From Paenibacillus andongensis (GTDB lineage Bacteria > Bacillota > Bacilli > Paenibacillales > NBRC-103111): a stretch of 64,000 nucleotides of DNA. Below are positions 19,127-28,403 of the stretch, piece after piece. The first letter of the stretch is position 1; the number at the start of each line of letters is the position of its first letter. The DNA is taken from positions 2,115,001-2,179,000 of the forward strand of contig NZ_CP104467.1 in assembly GCF_025369935.1 (NCBI RefSeq). The letters are read 5' to 3'. Below the pieces are notes generated by a model, which saw only the letters and a list, made by a program, of their open reading frames with translations, was not told the DNA's origin and made no database searches. A program made the translations under genes and the position numbers.

Positions 19127-20037
19127 TGACGTACCATCCCGGGGAAATTCAGGTTCAAGAACGTGCGGGTTTGAGGCATATCGCCGAACGGAGCAGAGGG
19201 ATTCGTTCCGACATTCCGGATGTGGCGAAGATCTTTCTCGAGCAGCAGCCTTTTCTAATTATCGGCGCACCGAAGGACGACGGAACTGTGTGGGCTTCGG
19301 CTCTATTTGGTGCCCCCGGCTTCGTTAAGGTCGTGGATCCTCGAAGCATCGCTTTAGATGGCTATACCGAGGTAACAGATCCGATTACCTGCGGCCTTCG
19401 CTTAGGCTATCCCGTCGCGACTATCGCCATGGACTTCGCCGGAAGACGCCGAATGCGTGCTAACGGCATCATTACCGCTGTAGACCGGGGGCGTTTGGAA
19501 ATCGCAACGGAACAGGTTTACGCTAATTGTCCAAAATACATTCAAGCACGCATGTGGTCACCAAAAGAAGAGGGTACTATACTTGCACAGTCAAACATCA
19601 GTTTCATTTCGCTTCCTAATGAAGCCATGGCAATTGTGAGAAATGCGGACACGTGCTTTATCGCTAGCCACCATCCAGAATACGGTGCGGATGTATCGCA
19701 CCGTGGTGGCATGCCGGGATTCATAAAAACAGAAAATGATAAAACGTTGGTATTTCCCGATTATACAGGGAATGCCATGTTCAATACGTTGGGCAACTTA
19801 AATGGCTATCCACAGGCAGGGCTGTTGTTCATGGATTTCGATTCTGGTAGCCTCTTGCAGTTGACGGGTACGGCCGAGGTCGAATGGGACGTGTCAAAGA
19901 GCAGATTTTCGCTCCCTGGCGCTGAGCGTCTCATACGGTTTCGGTTGGAACGTGGACATTTGACAAGGAACGCGATGCCATTGAACTGGAGTTCGGCACA
20001 GTTTTCACCCGCCAACCCAAGAACCCAGGAGGAATGA
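19126..20037 (+). CDS. Pyridoxamine 5'-phosphate oxidase-like flavin-binding protein
   Basis: This 303-residue protein belongs to the split-barrel FMN superfamily. Motifs include FLIIGAPKDDGTVWASALFG near the N-terminus, a central FDxxRRMRxNG-like strand (DFAGRRRMRANG) and TLVFPDYTGNAMFNTLGN. It is longer than classical PdxH and resembles the PPOX-like proteins that bind FMN, F420 or haem. ATG 19126 overlaps the previous TGA; an upstream in-frame ATG at 19057 would lie inside the VOC gene. The VOC/PPOX pairing, divergent from a CGNR regulator, suggests a small detoxification operon. The substrate is unknown. Confidence 0.85.
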   Translation: MTYHPGEIQVQERAGLRHIAERSRGIRSDIPDVAKIFLEQQPFLIIGAPKDDGTVWASALFGAPGFVKVVDPRSIALDGYTEVTDPITCGLRLGYPVATIAMDFAGRRRMRANGIITAVDRGRLEIATEQVYANCPKYIQARMWSPKEEGTILAQSNISFISLPNEAMAIVRNADTCFIASHHPEYGADVSHRGGMPGFIKTENDKTLVFPDYTGNAMFNTLGNLNGYPQAGLLFMDFDSGSLLQLTGTAEVEWDVSKSRFSLPGAERLIRFRLERGHLTRNAMPLNWSSAQFSPANPRTQEE

Positions 20038-20055
20038 ACGATAAGGAAAGACGAC

Positions 20056-20098
20056 AAGCTTCTCTCCCTTTCTCGACGAAGGAGAAGCTTTTTGTTTT
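20056..20098 (+). terminator. Intrinsic terminator after the VOC/PPOX pair
   Basis: AAGCTTCTC (20056-20064) pairs with GAGAAGCTT (20082-20090), followed by TTTGTTTT. It lies 18 bases after the PPOX-like stop and is well placed to end that operon. Confidence 0.88.
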
Positions 20099-20304
20099 AG
20101 TCTTACATTTACTTTAAATACATTTGTATGAATTTTAGGCTATCCCCGCATTATAAAGGGGGAGGAATCCCGTCCGTGATCATTCAGGCTATCATTCTTG
20201 AAATCCCCAGAAAGGCTCCAGTTTCTTTTTTTATTGAAATAAATGCAAGGAATGGCCGGATTAACTGCTTCAATCAGCGAAAAGAGAAGTAGAACGATCA
20301 GCTG

Positions 20305-20572
20305 CAGTTTCATAAGCATCTTTGCGGCGAATGAAAAGCGCCAATGTATTGCAGAGCTATTCCGAGATTATTGAGATCGCAAGTTATATTGAAGCAAGTC
20401 TCTCTCAACTACCGAACGGGGTAAAAGCCAGCACGAAATACCAGTATTGTTAGATTTCGCAATTGTTCACGCCGATCAATTGAGGGCAATTGTCCTCCTG
20501 TGATGAGTGCAAGTTCCTCAACCCCACCTCGTTTGCAACAACCAGATAAATCTGCAAGTCTCGGATGTCCAC
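20305..20572 (-). pseudogene. LysR pseudogene (copy B) with two internal deletions
   Basis: Both ends and the middle match the intact LysR copy A at 16633-17532. Two deletions join distant parts: one near 20428 (GGTAAAAG joined to CCAGCACG) and one near 20525 (inside CCCCACCTCGTTTGC). The start codon equivalent is 20572. Only about 270 of 900 bases remain, so no regulator is made. The promoter side is better preserved than the coding part. Confidence 0.88.
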
Positions 20573-20613
20573 CGTCATTCCTTTATTTGGGCATTGAATA
20601 TTTTAATGTTTAC

Positions 20614-20640
20614 TATCGATTATATTCATTTTACGTGATA
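20614..20640. promoter_or_regulatory. Third copy of the TATCG-N17-(C/T)GATA dyad (copy B)
   Basis: TATCG at 20614 and TGATA at 20636-20640 keep the spacing seen in copies A and C. A TACAAT box and an AGAAAGGGG ribosome-site-like stretch follow at about 20655-20673. Here the promoter no longer faces an MFS gene: it points toward the YesN-type regulator at 20768, so it may have been captured by that operon. Confidence 0.5.
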
Positions 20641-20683
20641 TATACAGGGAGATACAATGAATTTAGAAAGGGGCACATCTCAA

Positions 20684-20697
20684 TGAAAACGGTTACC
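20684..20697 (+). promoter_or_regulatory. cre-like catabolite repression site upstream of the two-component genes
   Basis: TGAAAACGGTTACC fits the CcpA consensus TGWNANCGNTNWCA at 13 of 14 positions and lies 71 bases upstream of the response-regulator start. A nearly identical site precedes the dehydrogenase gene at 28341. Confidence 0.45.
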
Positions 20698-20767
20698 AAA
20701 GCGAGGTCAAGCTACCGCGACTTGTTGGACATTTCATACTTACATTAAACGGAGAGGGATACTGCCC

Positions 20768-22099
20768 ATGTATAATCTGCTTATTGTCGACGACGAGAAA
20801 GAAATTCGCGAAGGGTTATCGGCGATTCCATGGCCTACGATGAGAGTTAATCTAATGGGGAGCGCCAAGCATGGTCTTGATGCACTGAAGTTTATTTCCG
20901 AGCATCCGATCGATATTGTACTGACAGATATTCGGATGCCCTTTATGGATGGGATCGAATTGCTGAATACGTTAGCGCGGCAGCACCCTTACATTCGCGT
21001 TGTCATTTTATCGGGCCACAGCGACTTTGGTTATGCGCAGCAAGCGGTCGCAAACGGCGCATTTGATTATTTGCTGAAACCCACACAATTTGATGTTCTG
21101 CTAAAAACCTTCGAGAGATTGGTTCGGAAACTAGATGAGGAGAAACAGGAGGAACTGAGGAAATCCGCTCTTCTCCGCAAAGAAAAACTGTTGTCCAAGC
21201 GACTGCGGGAAGAATTTTTATCCGAATTATTCAAATGCGGAATGTCGGTAGAAGATATCGAACTCGGCTGCTCGGAGAGTGAAATTATTCTGGATGGTCC
21301 CGACTACACAGTGGCGGCGGTTCGGCTGGATCGAATCTCTTTAAACAAGCAAGTTTTACCGGATCGCGAATTAAAGCTGATTACGTTCTCCCTGGATAAT
21401 ATTTTATGTGATATGTGGGATGCTAATGGAAAGGCATATCATCTTGTCAACAAAGAAAATGCGGAAGTGTGTTTGCTTAGTATGAAAGCATCACCCAAGT
21501 CGGATTTCATCCAACTTAAGCAGCAGCTTTCCAGCTTCAGAGGGCTATTCAAATCAACCCTCTCGATCGGCATTGGAAAATCGGCGCGGCATGCAACGGA
21601 TATTTGGAGATCTGCCCGATCAGCCAAGCAGCTGTTGGATAACACGGAGGAGGAAGATAGCGCTCGTGTATATACCGAGGCTCTACAGCATGAGGCACCT
21701 GGCCATGCGACCAGTGAACCGCTTACTTCCGCAATCCATATCAAAGACAACAAAAAAGACCGTACGATTGTACACGAGGCCAAGCAATTCATCAAACAAA
21801 ACTTCCATCAAAGCATTACTTTGAAGCAAATTGCCAATGAGGTGCACGTGACGCCGGGCCATTTAAGCGCGCTTTTCAGAGAATCTGGGGAAACTTATAT
21901 TCAATATTTGACAACTATGCGCGTGAATAAAGCGATCGAGCTGCTAGGAGATATCCGGTATAAAATATACGAGATTGCCGAGTCGGTTGGGTATTCGGAT
22001 CATACTTATTTTTCAGAGATTTTTAAGAAATATATGGGAAAGACGCCGACGGAGTATAGAGAGGCGTCAGACAGGACGGAAGGAAGAATCCAGCCATGA
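20768..22099 (+). CDS. YesN-type response regulator with AraC-type DNA-binding domain
   Basis: This 443-residue regulator has a receiver domain (residues 1-120: acidic pair D8/D9, phospho-acceptor D54 in DIVLTDIRMP, conserved Lys in LLKPTQ), a middle linker, and a C-terminal double-HTH AraC domain (about 340-435, ending in YSDHTYFSEIFKKYMGKTP). ATG 20768 follows GGAGAGGG. Its stop overlaps the kinase start (ATGA), so the pair is translationally coupled. In Paenibacillus and Bacillus such pairs usually sense carbohydrates and activate an adjacent ABC importer; here that is the operon at 25016-28258. Confidence 0.95.
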   Translation: MYNLLIVDDEKEIREGLSAIPWPTMRVNLMGSAKHGLDALKFISEHPIDIVLTDIRMPFMDGIELLNTLARQHPYIRVVILSGHSDFGYAQQAVANGAFDYLLKPTQFDVLLKTFERLVRKLDEEKQEELRKSALLRKEKLLSKRLREEFLSELFKCGMSVEDIELGCSESEIILDGPDYTVAAVRLDRISLNKQVLPDRELKLITFSLDNILCDMWDANGKAYHLVNKENAEVCLLSMKASPKSDFIQLKQQLSSFRGLFKSTLSIGIGKSARHATDIWRSARSAKQLLDNTEEEDSARVYTEALQHEAPGHATSEPLTSAIHIKDNKKDRTIVHEAKQFIKQNFHQSITLKQIANEVHVTPGHLSALFRESGETYIQYLTTMRVNKAIELLGDIRYKIYEIAESVGYSDHTYFSEIFKKYMGKTPTEYREASDRTEGRIQP

Positions 22100-24900
22100 A
22101 TCCAGCCACGTATTTCAGCAAGCTTGGCCCGACTCGCAAGCAAATCGTTATGGTATCTGTGCTGCTAACAGTATTGGCCCAAATTGTATCCATTTTTATT
22201 GGCTTATCCTATTTAAATAATATGAATGAAATTGTCCGGGAAAAAAGGGAATCCAATGTATCGAATCAATTTTACAAGAATACGTTAACAAAGTTCGGAG
22301 AACTCAACAATTTGATGCAGGTTTTGCAGACGCCCGACTATATCGATTTCTTTAAAGGCTTCATGAATATCCGGGATGATCGCACGGTCGCTTCGAGGAA
22401 AGCCGAATTATTACAAAGAATGAACGGACTCCAATTACCATCCGGGATGGTGAAGCGGATTTATTTTATCGGCAGCGATGTGAATCAAGCGGCGTTGATT
22501 AAGGACACAGATAATGAAATATTTACCGAGCTTCCTTATCTGCGGATGGAAATGCTCGAAAATCTCCACATAGACCAAATTTTTTTGAGAGACAATAATC
22601 AATTGGCCAACTATTCAAGACATGATTTTGAGCATCTTGATAGGAACACCGAGGCCGATATGAATAAAGAAAGTAAAGCCGAGTTGAATGCATTCATCGA
22701 TAACATCGTTAACAAACCGATCATTACGAACGGAAATATCAATGGCGTGCTGATTATTATGGAGCTGAATCAGGATATGTTCCGAAGCGGCTTGCCAGAC
22801 GCATATTCCGGTTATTTTCATTTCTCTATAGTTAATGCCAAAGATGAATCGATCTGGTCATCTGATGGGGTGAAACAGCCACCGACGTACAATGCCTTCC
22901 AACCATACTGCAGCCATTGCATCCAAACGGAGAAAGCATTGAAGCCATACCCCTACCGGATCATCTACATCCAATCCTCTGACTCCGTCCCTTTCTCCAC
23001 AAAGTCGGTTCTATTCCTTTTTATTTTGTTATCTTGTCTGACTGCTTTCGCTACCTGCTTGATCAGTTATTATTATGCCAAAAAAATCGTATATCCTTTC
23101 CTGATGCTGGCCAAGAAATTGAAAGATCAGTCAAAGTCAAATGAACTGGTATTCAAATATATTTCAAATGAATGGCTCCGAAAGGGCTTGGATTCGTTAT
23201 CGCTTCGCAACAAGTTGATTGTGTTTTTTACGATTTCCGTTATAATTCCGACCATTTCGAACGGTTATCTATATTCGAGAGTCTTCAATCAAGCCATTCA
23301 AAGCCAAATGAAAGTGGCAGTGAATGAAGTTGGGGACTTTATGAACGTTTCTATCTTAAATCGCATGAATTCCATGAATCTATTAATGAGCCAGATATCG
23401 GTAAGCCAGCAGCTGCAGCAATATCTAGCCAAACGGGAGGTTTTGGATTCCCTCCGACTTTCTGAAGTACAGGGTACGAATTCACCTGTAACCCTATCCA
23501 TGTTCCCCAGCTGGAATGAAGTCCAGTATTTTGTCTTATTCGACTCGAGTGGACAAGGGATCTATTCTTCTATTTTTCCCAACAACCTTGATCTGTTCAA
23601 GATCGATACCGAAGATGTGAAGCATTCAGACGGGCCTAACTGGATTTCCGGGTATAAGGATGTTTACAATCATACGACTCCGGCTCTTATCCAGCGCATA
23701 CAACATTGGCGGAATGGCAGTTTGACCTCATACTATTTGATGCTTGTTCCCAGAGTTTCACTTTTTTCGGAAATAAGCCCGATTGAATCGATTGTTCAAA
23801 TTTCAGATTTAAATGGCCGGCAAATTTATGCGTTCAATCCTTATTCTACGGAGCATTTGAATCGTTCCGCACTTTGGTCAGGTCAAATACCCAACACGAA
23901 ATGGCAACTGAATATCGAATTCTCCATAGAGGATATTGTGCTAAAAACCAGACAATACTATTACAGTTTTGCATTTATTATCGTTCTCATCCTGGCAGTG
24001 TCCATTGTCATTTCTTATATCATCACTTCCTTTCTGCTCAAGCCGATCGAGCTGTTGAAACGAACCATCCTAATGGCAGGAGAGGGAGATTTCAGCCGGG
24101 TGATAAGCTATAACGCGAAAAACGAGATTGGGGAGATTATACGAAACTATAACGAAATGATTTATAGACTCAACGAGATGATTCGTGAAAACATGAGGAT
24201 CACGGAGGAAAATGCGAACAATAAACTAAGGGAAAATGAACTGATATCCTTAAAAACTCAGGCTGAATTGAAGATGCTTCAAGCTCAAATTAATCCTCAT
24301 TTTCTATACAATACGCTTGAAGCGATCAATATGCGCAGCAAGAAGGACGGTAACAGAGAAATCAGTCAGATCGTCGGTTCATTAGCCGAAATGTTCCGTT
24401 ATAGTGTAAGCAATGAGGTTGGAAAAGTGCCTCTTGCTATGGAGCTGGCACATGTTGAGAACTATATTTCCATACAACAAATCCGATATGGCGGGGTGTT
24501 CTGGGTTGAATTGGATGTTCCGATGCATTTAAAAAACATTGCCGTAGTGAAATTTATTCTTCAGCCGATCGTAGAAAATTGTTTTAAGCATGGTCTGTCC
24601 GGTTTTGAAGAAGGAGGGTTCATACGGATTACAGCGGAGGAAAAGGATGCCCTGCTTTACATTGAAATTAGCGACAACGGTATTGGTATGGATCAGGAAA
24701 CGGTTGCCAAGGTGAATGATGAGATTCGTAACATGAAGAACAATTTCGGTAGTCACGACAATAAGGGGGGCATCGGTTTAAGCAACGTGTATCATCGTCT
24801 TCATTTATGCTATAAGGAGCAAGCGGCTATGAGGATCAGCAGCAGCCCGATGAAGGGGACGAAGGTAACGGTTTCTTTTCCGGCTGAGACGTATGAATAG
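22096..24900 (+). CDS. YesM-type sensor histidine kinase with two extracellular sensor modules
   Basis: This 934-residue kinase is much longer than the usual 580-600. I see four membrane segments, at residues about 16-40, 303-327, 370-395 and 621-646. They enclose two separate extracellular regions of about 260 and 225 residues. After the last segment come a HAMP region, the His_kinase domain with H735 in QINPHFLYNTLEAI, and an ATP-binding domain (N box VENCFKHGL, G1 SDNGIGMD, G2 GGIGLSN). It is coupled to the response regulator (ATGA overlap). Two ligand inputs, or one sensor made by fusion of two YesM N-termini, are possible. Its signal probably controls the sugar importer 115 bases downstream. 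Confidence 0.93.
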   Translation: MNPATYFSKLGPTRKQIVMVSVLLTVLAQIVSIFIGLSYLNNMNEIVREKRESNVSNQFYKNTLTKFGELNNLMQVLQTPDYIDFFKGFMNIRDDRTVASRKAELLQRMNGLQLPSGMVKRIYFIGSDVNQAALIKDTDNEIFTELPYLRMEMLENLHIDQIFLRDNNQLANYSRHDFEHLDRNTEADMNKESKAELNAFIDNIVNKPIITNGNINGVLIIMELNQDMFRSGLPDAYSGYFHFSIVNAKDESIWSSDGVKQPPTYNAFQPYCSHCIQTEKALKPYPYRIIYIQSSDSVPFSTKSVLFLFILLSCLTAFATCLISYYYAKKIVYPFLMLAKKLKDQSKSNELVFKYISNEWLRKGLDSLSLRNKLIVFFTISVIIPTISNGYLYSRVFNQAIQSQMKVAVNEVGDFMNVSILNRMNSMNLLMSQISVSQQLQQYLAKREVLDSLRLSEVQGTNSPVTLSMFPSWNEVQYFVLFDSSGQGIYSSIFPNNLDLFKIDTEDVKHSDGPNWISGYKDVYNHTTPALIQRIQHWRNGSLTSYYLMLVPRVSLFSEISPIESIVQISDLNGRQIYAFNPYSTEHLNRSALWSGQIPNTKWQLNIEFSIEDIVLKTRQYYYSFAFIIVLILAVSIVISYIITSFLLKPIELLKRTILMAGEGDFSRVISYNAKNEIGEIIRNYNEMIYRLNEMIRENMRITEENANNKLRENELISLKTQAELKMLQAQINPHFLYNTLEAINMRSKKDGNREISQIVGSLAEMFRYSVSNEVGKVPLAMELAHVENYISIQQIRYGGVFWVELDVPMHLKNIAVVKFILQPIVENCFKHGLSGFEEGGFIRITAEEKDALLYIEISDNGIGMDQETVAKVNDEIRNMKNNFGSHDNKGGIGLSNVYHRLHLCYKEQAAMRISSSPMKGTKVTVSFPAETYE

Positions 24901-25015
24901 CATCTAAATACCATAGATTTCGCTATTTTGTCTGATTGAGGGTCATTTTTAAAGGGGGTATAGTTTATATAGAGAGATGATACTGATCTCAAAAATAACT
25001 TAGGGAGGGTCTGCA

Positions 25016-26416
25016 TTGAATAAGAACATGGCCAAGCTTTTCGCATCTATCCTATCCGTTGCGGTGATTTTGTCGGCTTGCGGCAAAGCGTCTACAAACG
25101 GCAACAACACTGCCGATGGCACCGGTTCGTCGCCTAAAGCGACAGAGAGCGGCAAGGCCGGTGAACCGGTTACGATAAGGATGAATTTAGATCAAAATGA
25201 AATATCCAAAGAACAAATCGCAGAATTTGAGGCAGCCAATCCGAACATCAAAATTCAAAACGAGCCATCCACCATTACTGATCAGACGAAGCTGAACGCC
25301 CAATTAGCTACCGGCGATGCGCCGGACATTATCCGTGTATCCGCCGTAAGCGAACTTTCATCTTATGTCATTCGCGGAATTGCCATGGATTTAACGCCAT
25401 TCATTCAAACAAGCGCGGTGATAAAAGAAGACGACCTTCTTCCTGCGGCTAACGTTTTCCGGTATGACGGCAAGGTGCAAGGCCAAGGTCCGCTCTATGG
25501 CATACCGAAAGATTTTTCCAACGATCTTGCGATTTGGTACAATAAGAAATTGTTTGCGGCAGCGAGCGTCCCATTCCCGAGTGAAACCGTCCCTATGACC
25601 TACAGCCAGCTATTCGAGCTTGCGAAAAAATTGACCCTTAAAAAGGGCGATACCATCGAACAATACGGTCTTTCCGGTAGTATGAAAGGCGAAGCCGATT
25701 TATTGTACTTAATGCACTATATGCTAGGCAAAGGCGTCAAGCTTTCTTCGGACGACAACGGCAAAATCGACTTTGCCAAACCGGAAGTCAAAGCAGCGCT
25801 GCAGTACTGGGTGGATGGGGTAAAAGGCAACTATGGACCGAACCTTATCAATCAGGATAAAACGGATTGGGGTGGATATCTTTTTGCGTCGGATAAATTA
25901 GCGATGTTGCAAGCAGGTTATTTTATGTTGGGCTTTTTGAACAGCGACGAGAAAGCAAAAACACATCTGGACGATTATGTCATGATTCCCGCTCCGATCG
26001 CTGACGGCGGACAGCGGGTATCCCCTGTCGGATATGCGGTTGGCGGTATTATAAACAAGGTAACGAAGCATCCGAAAGAAGCCTGGAAAGTGTACGAATG
26101 GTACTTTGGCGGCAAACCGGCTGAAGACCGCGCGAAAAGCGGCTGGGGAGTTCCAGCATTCAAACATCTACTTCCTATGCTTCCGCAAGCGACTGCATTT
26201 GAAAAACAAAAGTATGCGGTGCTTCAGGACGAATTGAAATACAGCGATAAATTTATCGAAATGAATCCGTACTTGATGAACGGAAACACGCTGTTGCAGA
26301 AGCAGCTGGCTCCGGTCTATTTTGGCAAAGCGAATTTGGATAGCGCGCTCGCCGCCATGAATAACGACGCAAACAGAATCATTCAGGAAAGTAAAAACGC
26401 ATCGTCGGGCAAGTAG
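25016..26416 (+). CDS. Sugar-binding lipoprotein of a CUT1-type ABC importer
   Basis: This 466-residue family 1 solute-binding protein starts at TTG 25016, 8 bases after AGGGAGG. It has a lipoprotein signal with lipobox LSAC (cysteine 22) and a Gly/Ser/Thr-rich linker. The mature part shows the typical Asn-rich ligand region and the GVPAFKHLLP-type C-terminal hinge. It should deliver a mono- or oligosaccharide to the two permeases that follow. The two-component system directly upstream is the likely regulator. A GC-rich hairpin after the stop fits the need to make more binding protein than permease. Confidence 0.93.
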   Translation: MNKNMAKLFASILSVAVILSACGKASTNGNNTADGTGSSPKATESGKAGEPVTIRMNLDQNEISKEQIAEFEAANPNIKIQNEPSTITDQTKLNAQLATGDAPDIIRVSAVSELSSYVIRGIAMDLTPFIQTSAVIKEDDLLPAANVFRYDGKVQGQGPLYGIPKDFSNDLAIWYNKKLFAAASVPFPSETVPMTYSQLFELAKKLTLKKGDTIEQYGLSGSMKGEADLLYLMHYMLGKGVKLSSDDNGKIDFAKPEVKAALQYWVDGVKGNYGPNLINQDKTDWGGYLFASDKLAMLQAGYFMLGFLNSDEKAKTHLDDYVMIPAPIADGGQRVSPVGYAVGGIINKVTKHPKEAWKVYEWYFGGKPAEDRAKSGWGVPAFKHLLPMLPQATAFEKQKYAVLQDELKYSDKFIEMNPYLMNGNTLLQKQLAPVYFGKANLDSALAAMNNDANRIIQESKNASSGK

Positions 26417-26431
26417 GAAAGGATCTATTAT

Positions 26432-26455
26432 GGGAGAGTGCGCGTACACTCTTCC
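26432..26455 (+). promoter_or_regulatory. Intra-operon hairpin between binding protein and permeases
   Basis: GGGAGAGTG (26432-26440) pairs with CACTCTTCC (26447-26455) around a 6-base loop, with no T tract. Hairpins in this position commonly protect the binding-protein mRNA and lower downstream expression. Confidence 0.55.
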
Positions 26456-26482
26456 TTCTAAACAGTAAGGAGAGAACCTGCA

Positions 26483-27442
26483 ATGAATACACCTGAGAAT
26501 AGTGCGACTGTGGTTGACAAGAGCAAACCTCGAAAGGGCCTAAGTGAAAAGGCGCGTCGCACGAGGGCATTTTATTTGATGATATCGCCTTGGTTCATCG
26601 TTTTTCTGATTTTTGGGTTATTTCCTTTACTTTATGGTTTTTATTTAAGCTTCACCAATTATGTCGGATTTAATTTTCATAATTTAAGAATAATCGGGCT
26701 GCAAAATTATATCAACGTGTTTGAAGATACGGACGCCATGTACTCCCTTGGGAGAACGTTGATTCTTACCGTCATTTACGTGCCTGCTTCGACAGCAGTT
26801 GGATTGTTGTTGGCTTTGCTGTTAAACCGGAACATTCGGGGAATTGGGTTGTACCGGACGATTTATTATTTGCCGTCGATTGTCCCTGTTATTTCAATCA
26901 GTCTAGTATTCCGATTTCTGTATGCCGGTCAAGATGGCATCATTAATGAAATATTGAATTATCTCCATCTTCCGACAGTCAACTGGTTGGATTACGATCA
27001 TGCTACCTTCTCCTTAATCATGATGTTGCTCTGGGGAGCAGGCGGGGGAATTCTAATCAATCTTGCTGGTTTAAAAGGGATCCCACGAGACTTGTATGAG
27101 GCCGCCTCGATTGACGGCGCTTCCGCTTTACATCAGATTATACGGATTACGGTACCATTGATGACACCAGTTATCTTTTTTAATGTGATTATGGGTATGA
27201 TTCAGGCGCTGCAATTATACGTTCAACCGATCCTCCTGACAGGGACCAAGCTTTTGGATGCTCCGATCCGGCCCAATTACTTCTATGCAGTTCATGCCTT
27301 CCAGCAAATTTTTGCCTACCAGCGTTATGCTTACGGAATGGCACTGCTGTGGATCATGTTTATTGTCATCCTACTGATGACGATCCTGGTCTTCAAAACA
27401 AGTAAACATTGGGTTCATTACGAAACGGATCAGGAGGGGTAA
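26483..27442 (+). CDS. CUT1-type sugar ABC permease (MalF/LacF group)
   Basis: This 319-residue membrane protein has six hydrophobic segments and the EAA loop YEAASIDGASALHQIIRITV. ATG 26483 follows AAGGAGAG. The next permease starts 3 bases after its stop, so the two form one complex. No ATPase gene is present, so a shared MsmX-like ATPase is implied. The specific sugar is not evident. Confidence 0.94.
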   Translation: MNTPENSATVVDKSKPRKGLSEKARRTRAFYLMISPWFIVFLIFGLFPLLYGFYLSFTNYVGFNFHNLRIIGLQNYINVFEDTDAMYSLGRTLILTVIYVPASTAVGLLLALLLNRNIRGIGLYRTIYYLPSIVPVISISLVFRFLYAGQDGIINEILNYLHLPTVNWLDYDHATFSLIMMLLWGAGGGILINLAGLKGIPRDLYEAASIDGASALHQIIRITVPLMTPVIFFNVIMGMIQALQLYVQPILLTGTKLLDAPIRPNYFYAVHAFQQIFAYQRYAYGMALLWIMFIVILLMTILVFKTSKHWVHYETDQEG

Positions 27443-27445
27443 CGG

Positions 27446-28258
27446 ATGAAGAACATAGGAATTTATTCATTATTGCTTGCTTTATCTATTGTTTTCGTCC
27501 TCCCGATTTGGCTGGCGATAAGCAATTCTCTAAGTCCATGGTTTTCCACCTCGGGATTTTTGCCGCAGGGGTTTCATCTCGAAAACTATTTGTTTGCGAC
27601 AACCATGCTCGACTTTTGGAGATATGTAAAAAATTCTTTCATCATTAGCGCCATTTCCGTCATTACCACGACTTTGTCAAGCGGGTTGGTCGGGTTCGCA
27701 TTTGCGAGAATTCAAGCGCCGGGGAGAAATTTTTTGTTTTTGGTTATCTTATCCACGATAATGCTTCCAGGAATTGTGATACAAATACCGACATTTATTT
27801 TCTTTCATCAATATGGTTTGTTAAATACGTTTTATCCTTGGTTGATTTGGGGACTTGGCGGTTCGGCGTTTTTTATTTTCCTGTACCGGCAATTTTTCTC
27901 GGCGATTCCGAAAGATCTGGAAGAAGCGGCAAGGATCGATGGCTGCTCCATCTTCCGTACCTATTGGAATATTTTTCTCCCGATTTCCCTGCCTGTCATG
28001 GCCACAATATCGATTTTAGCCTTTCAATGGTCTTGGGGAGATTTTATCACGCCGTTCATGTTTCTGAACGACTCGAAATACCCGCTCGCTACTGCGTTAT
28101 CGACGATCGGTTATCATTCCTCGGGAAATTCCACTATTATTATCCAACAAGTTTCTGCAGCCGCAGCCATTTTGTTTATGCTTCCGGTCGTTGTCGTATT
28201 TTTCATCGGCCAACGTTTTCTGGTTGAAGGGGTCGTTACTTCCGGAGTGAAGGGGTAG
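27446..28258 (+). CDS. CUT1-type sugar ABC permease (MalG/LacG group)
   Basis: This 270-residue permease has six membrane segments and the EAA loop LEEAARIDGCSIFRTYWNIF. It ends with the family-typical GQRFLVEGVVTSGVKG. ATG 27446 follows CAGGAGGGG. It closes the importer operon; the gap to the dehydrogenase gene contains a cre-like site rather than an obvious terminator. It forms the heterodimer with the preceding permease. Confidence 0.94.
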   Translation: MKNIGIYSLLLALSIVFVLPIWLAISNSLSPWFSTSGFLPQGFHLENYLFATTMLDFWRYVKNSFIISAISVITTTLSSGLVGFAFARIQAPGRNFLFLVILSTIMLPGIVIQIPTFIFFHQYGLLNTFYPWLIWGLGGSAFFIFLYRQFFSAIPKDLEEAARIDGCSIFRTYWNIFLPISLPVMATISILAFQWSWGDFITPFMFLNDSKYPLATALSTIGYHSSGNSTIIIQQVSAAAAILFMLPVVVVFFIGQRFLVEGVVTSGVKG

Positions 28259-28340
28259 TAATCTCTGGCTGATTAATCATATTCAATGATGGATGTTATC
28301 AACTTTAATCATTTCATTTAAATGTATTTATTATGTACAA

Positions 28341-28354
28341 TGAAAGCGGTTACT
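28341..28354 (+). promoter_or_regulatory. cre-like site before the semialdehyde dehydrogenase
   Basis: TGAAAGCGGTTACT matches the CcpA consensus TGWNANCGNTNWCA except at the last base. It lies 50 bases upstream of the ATG at 28404, a position that would allow carbon catabolite repression of the dehydrogenase and the monooxygenase-like gene behind it. Confidence 0.55.
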
Positions 28355-28403
28355 GAAATGAATGTTCAAATATTGAATGAAAAAAATGATTGGAGGGAAA
28401 GAA

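Noticed and set aside
20500..20748. 82-codon plus frame before the response regulator
   Set aside because: It lies over LysR copy B and its promoter, so it is pseudogene sequence read from the wrong strand.
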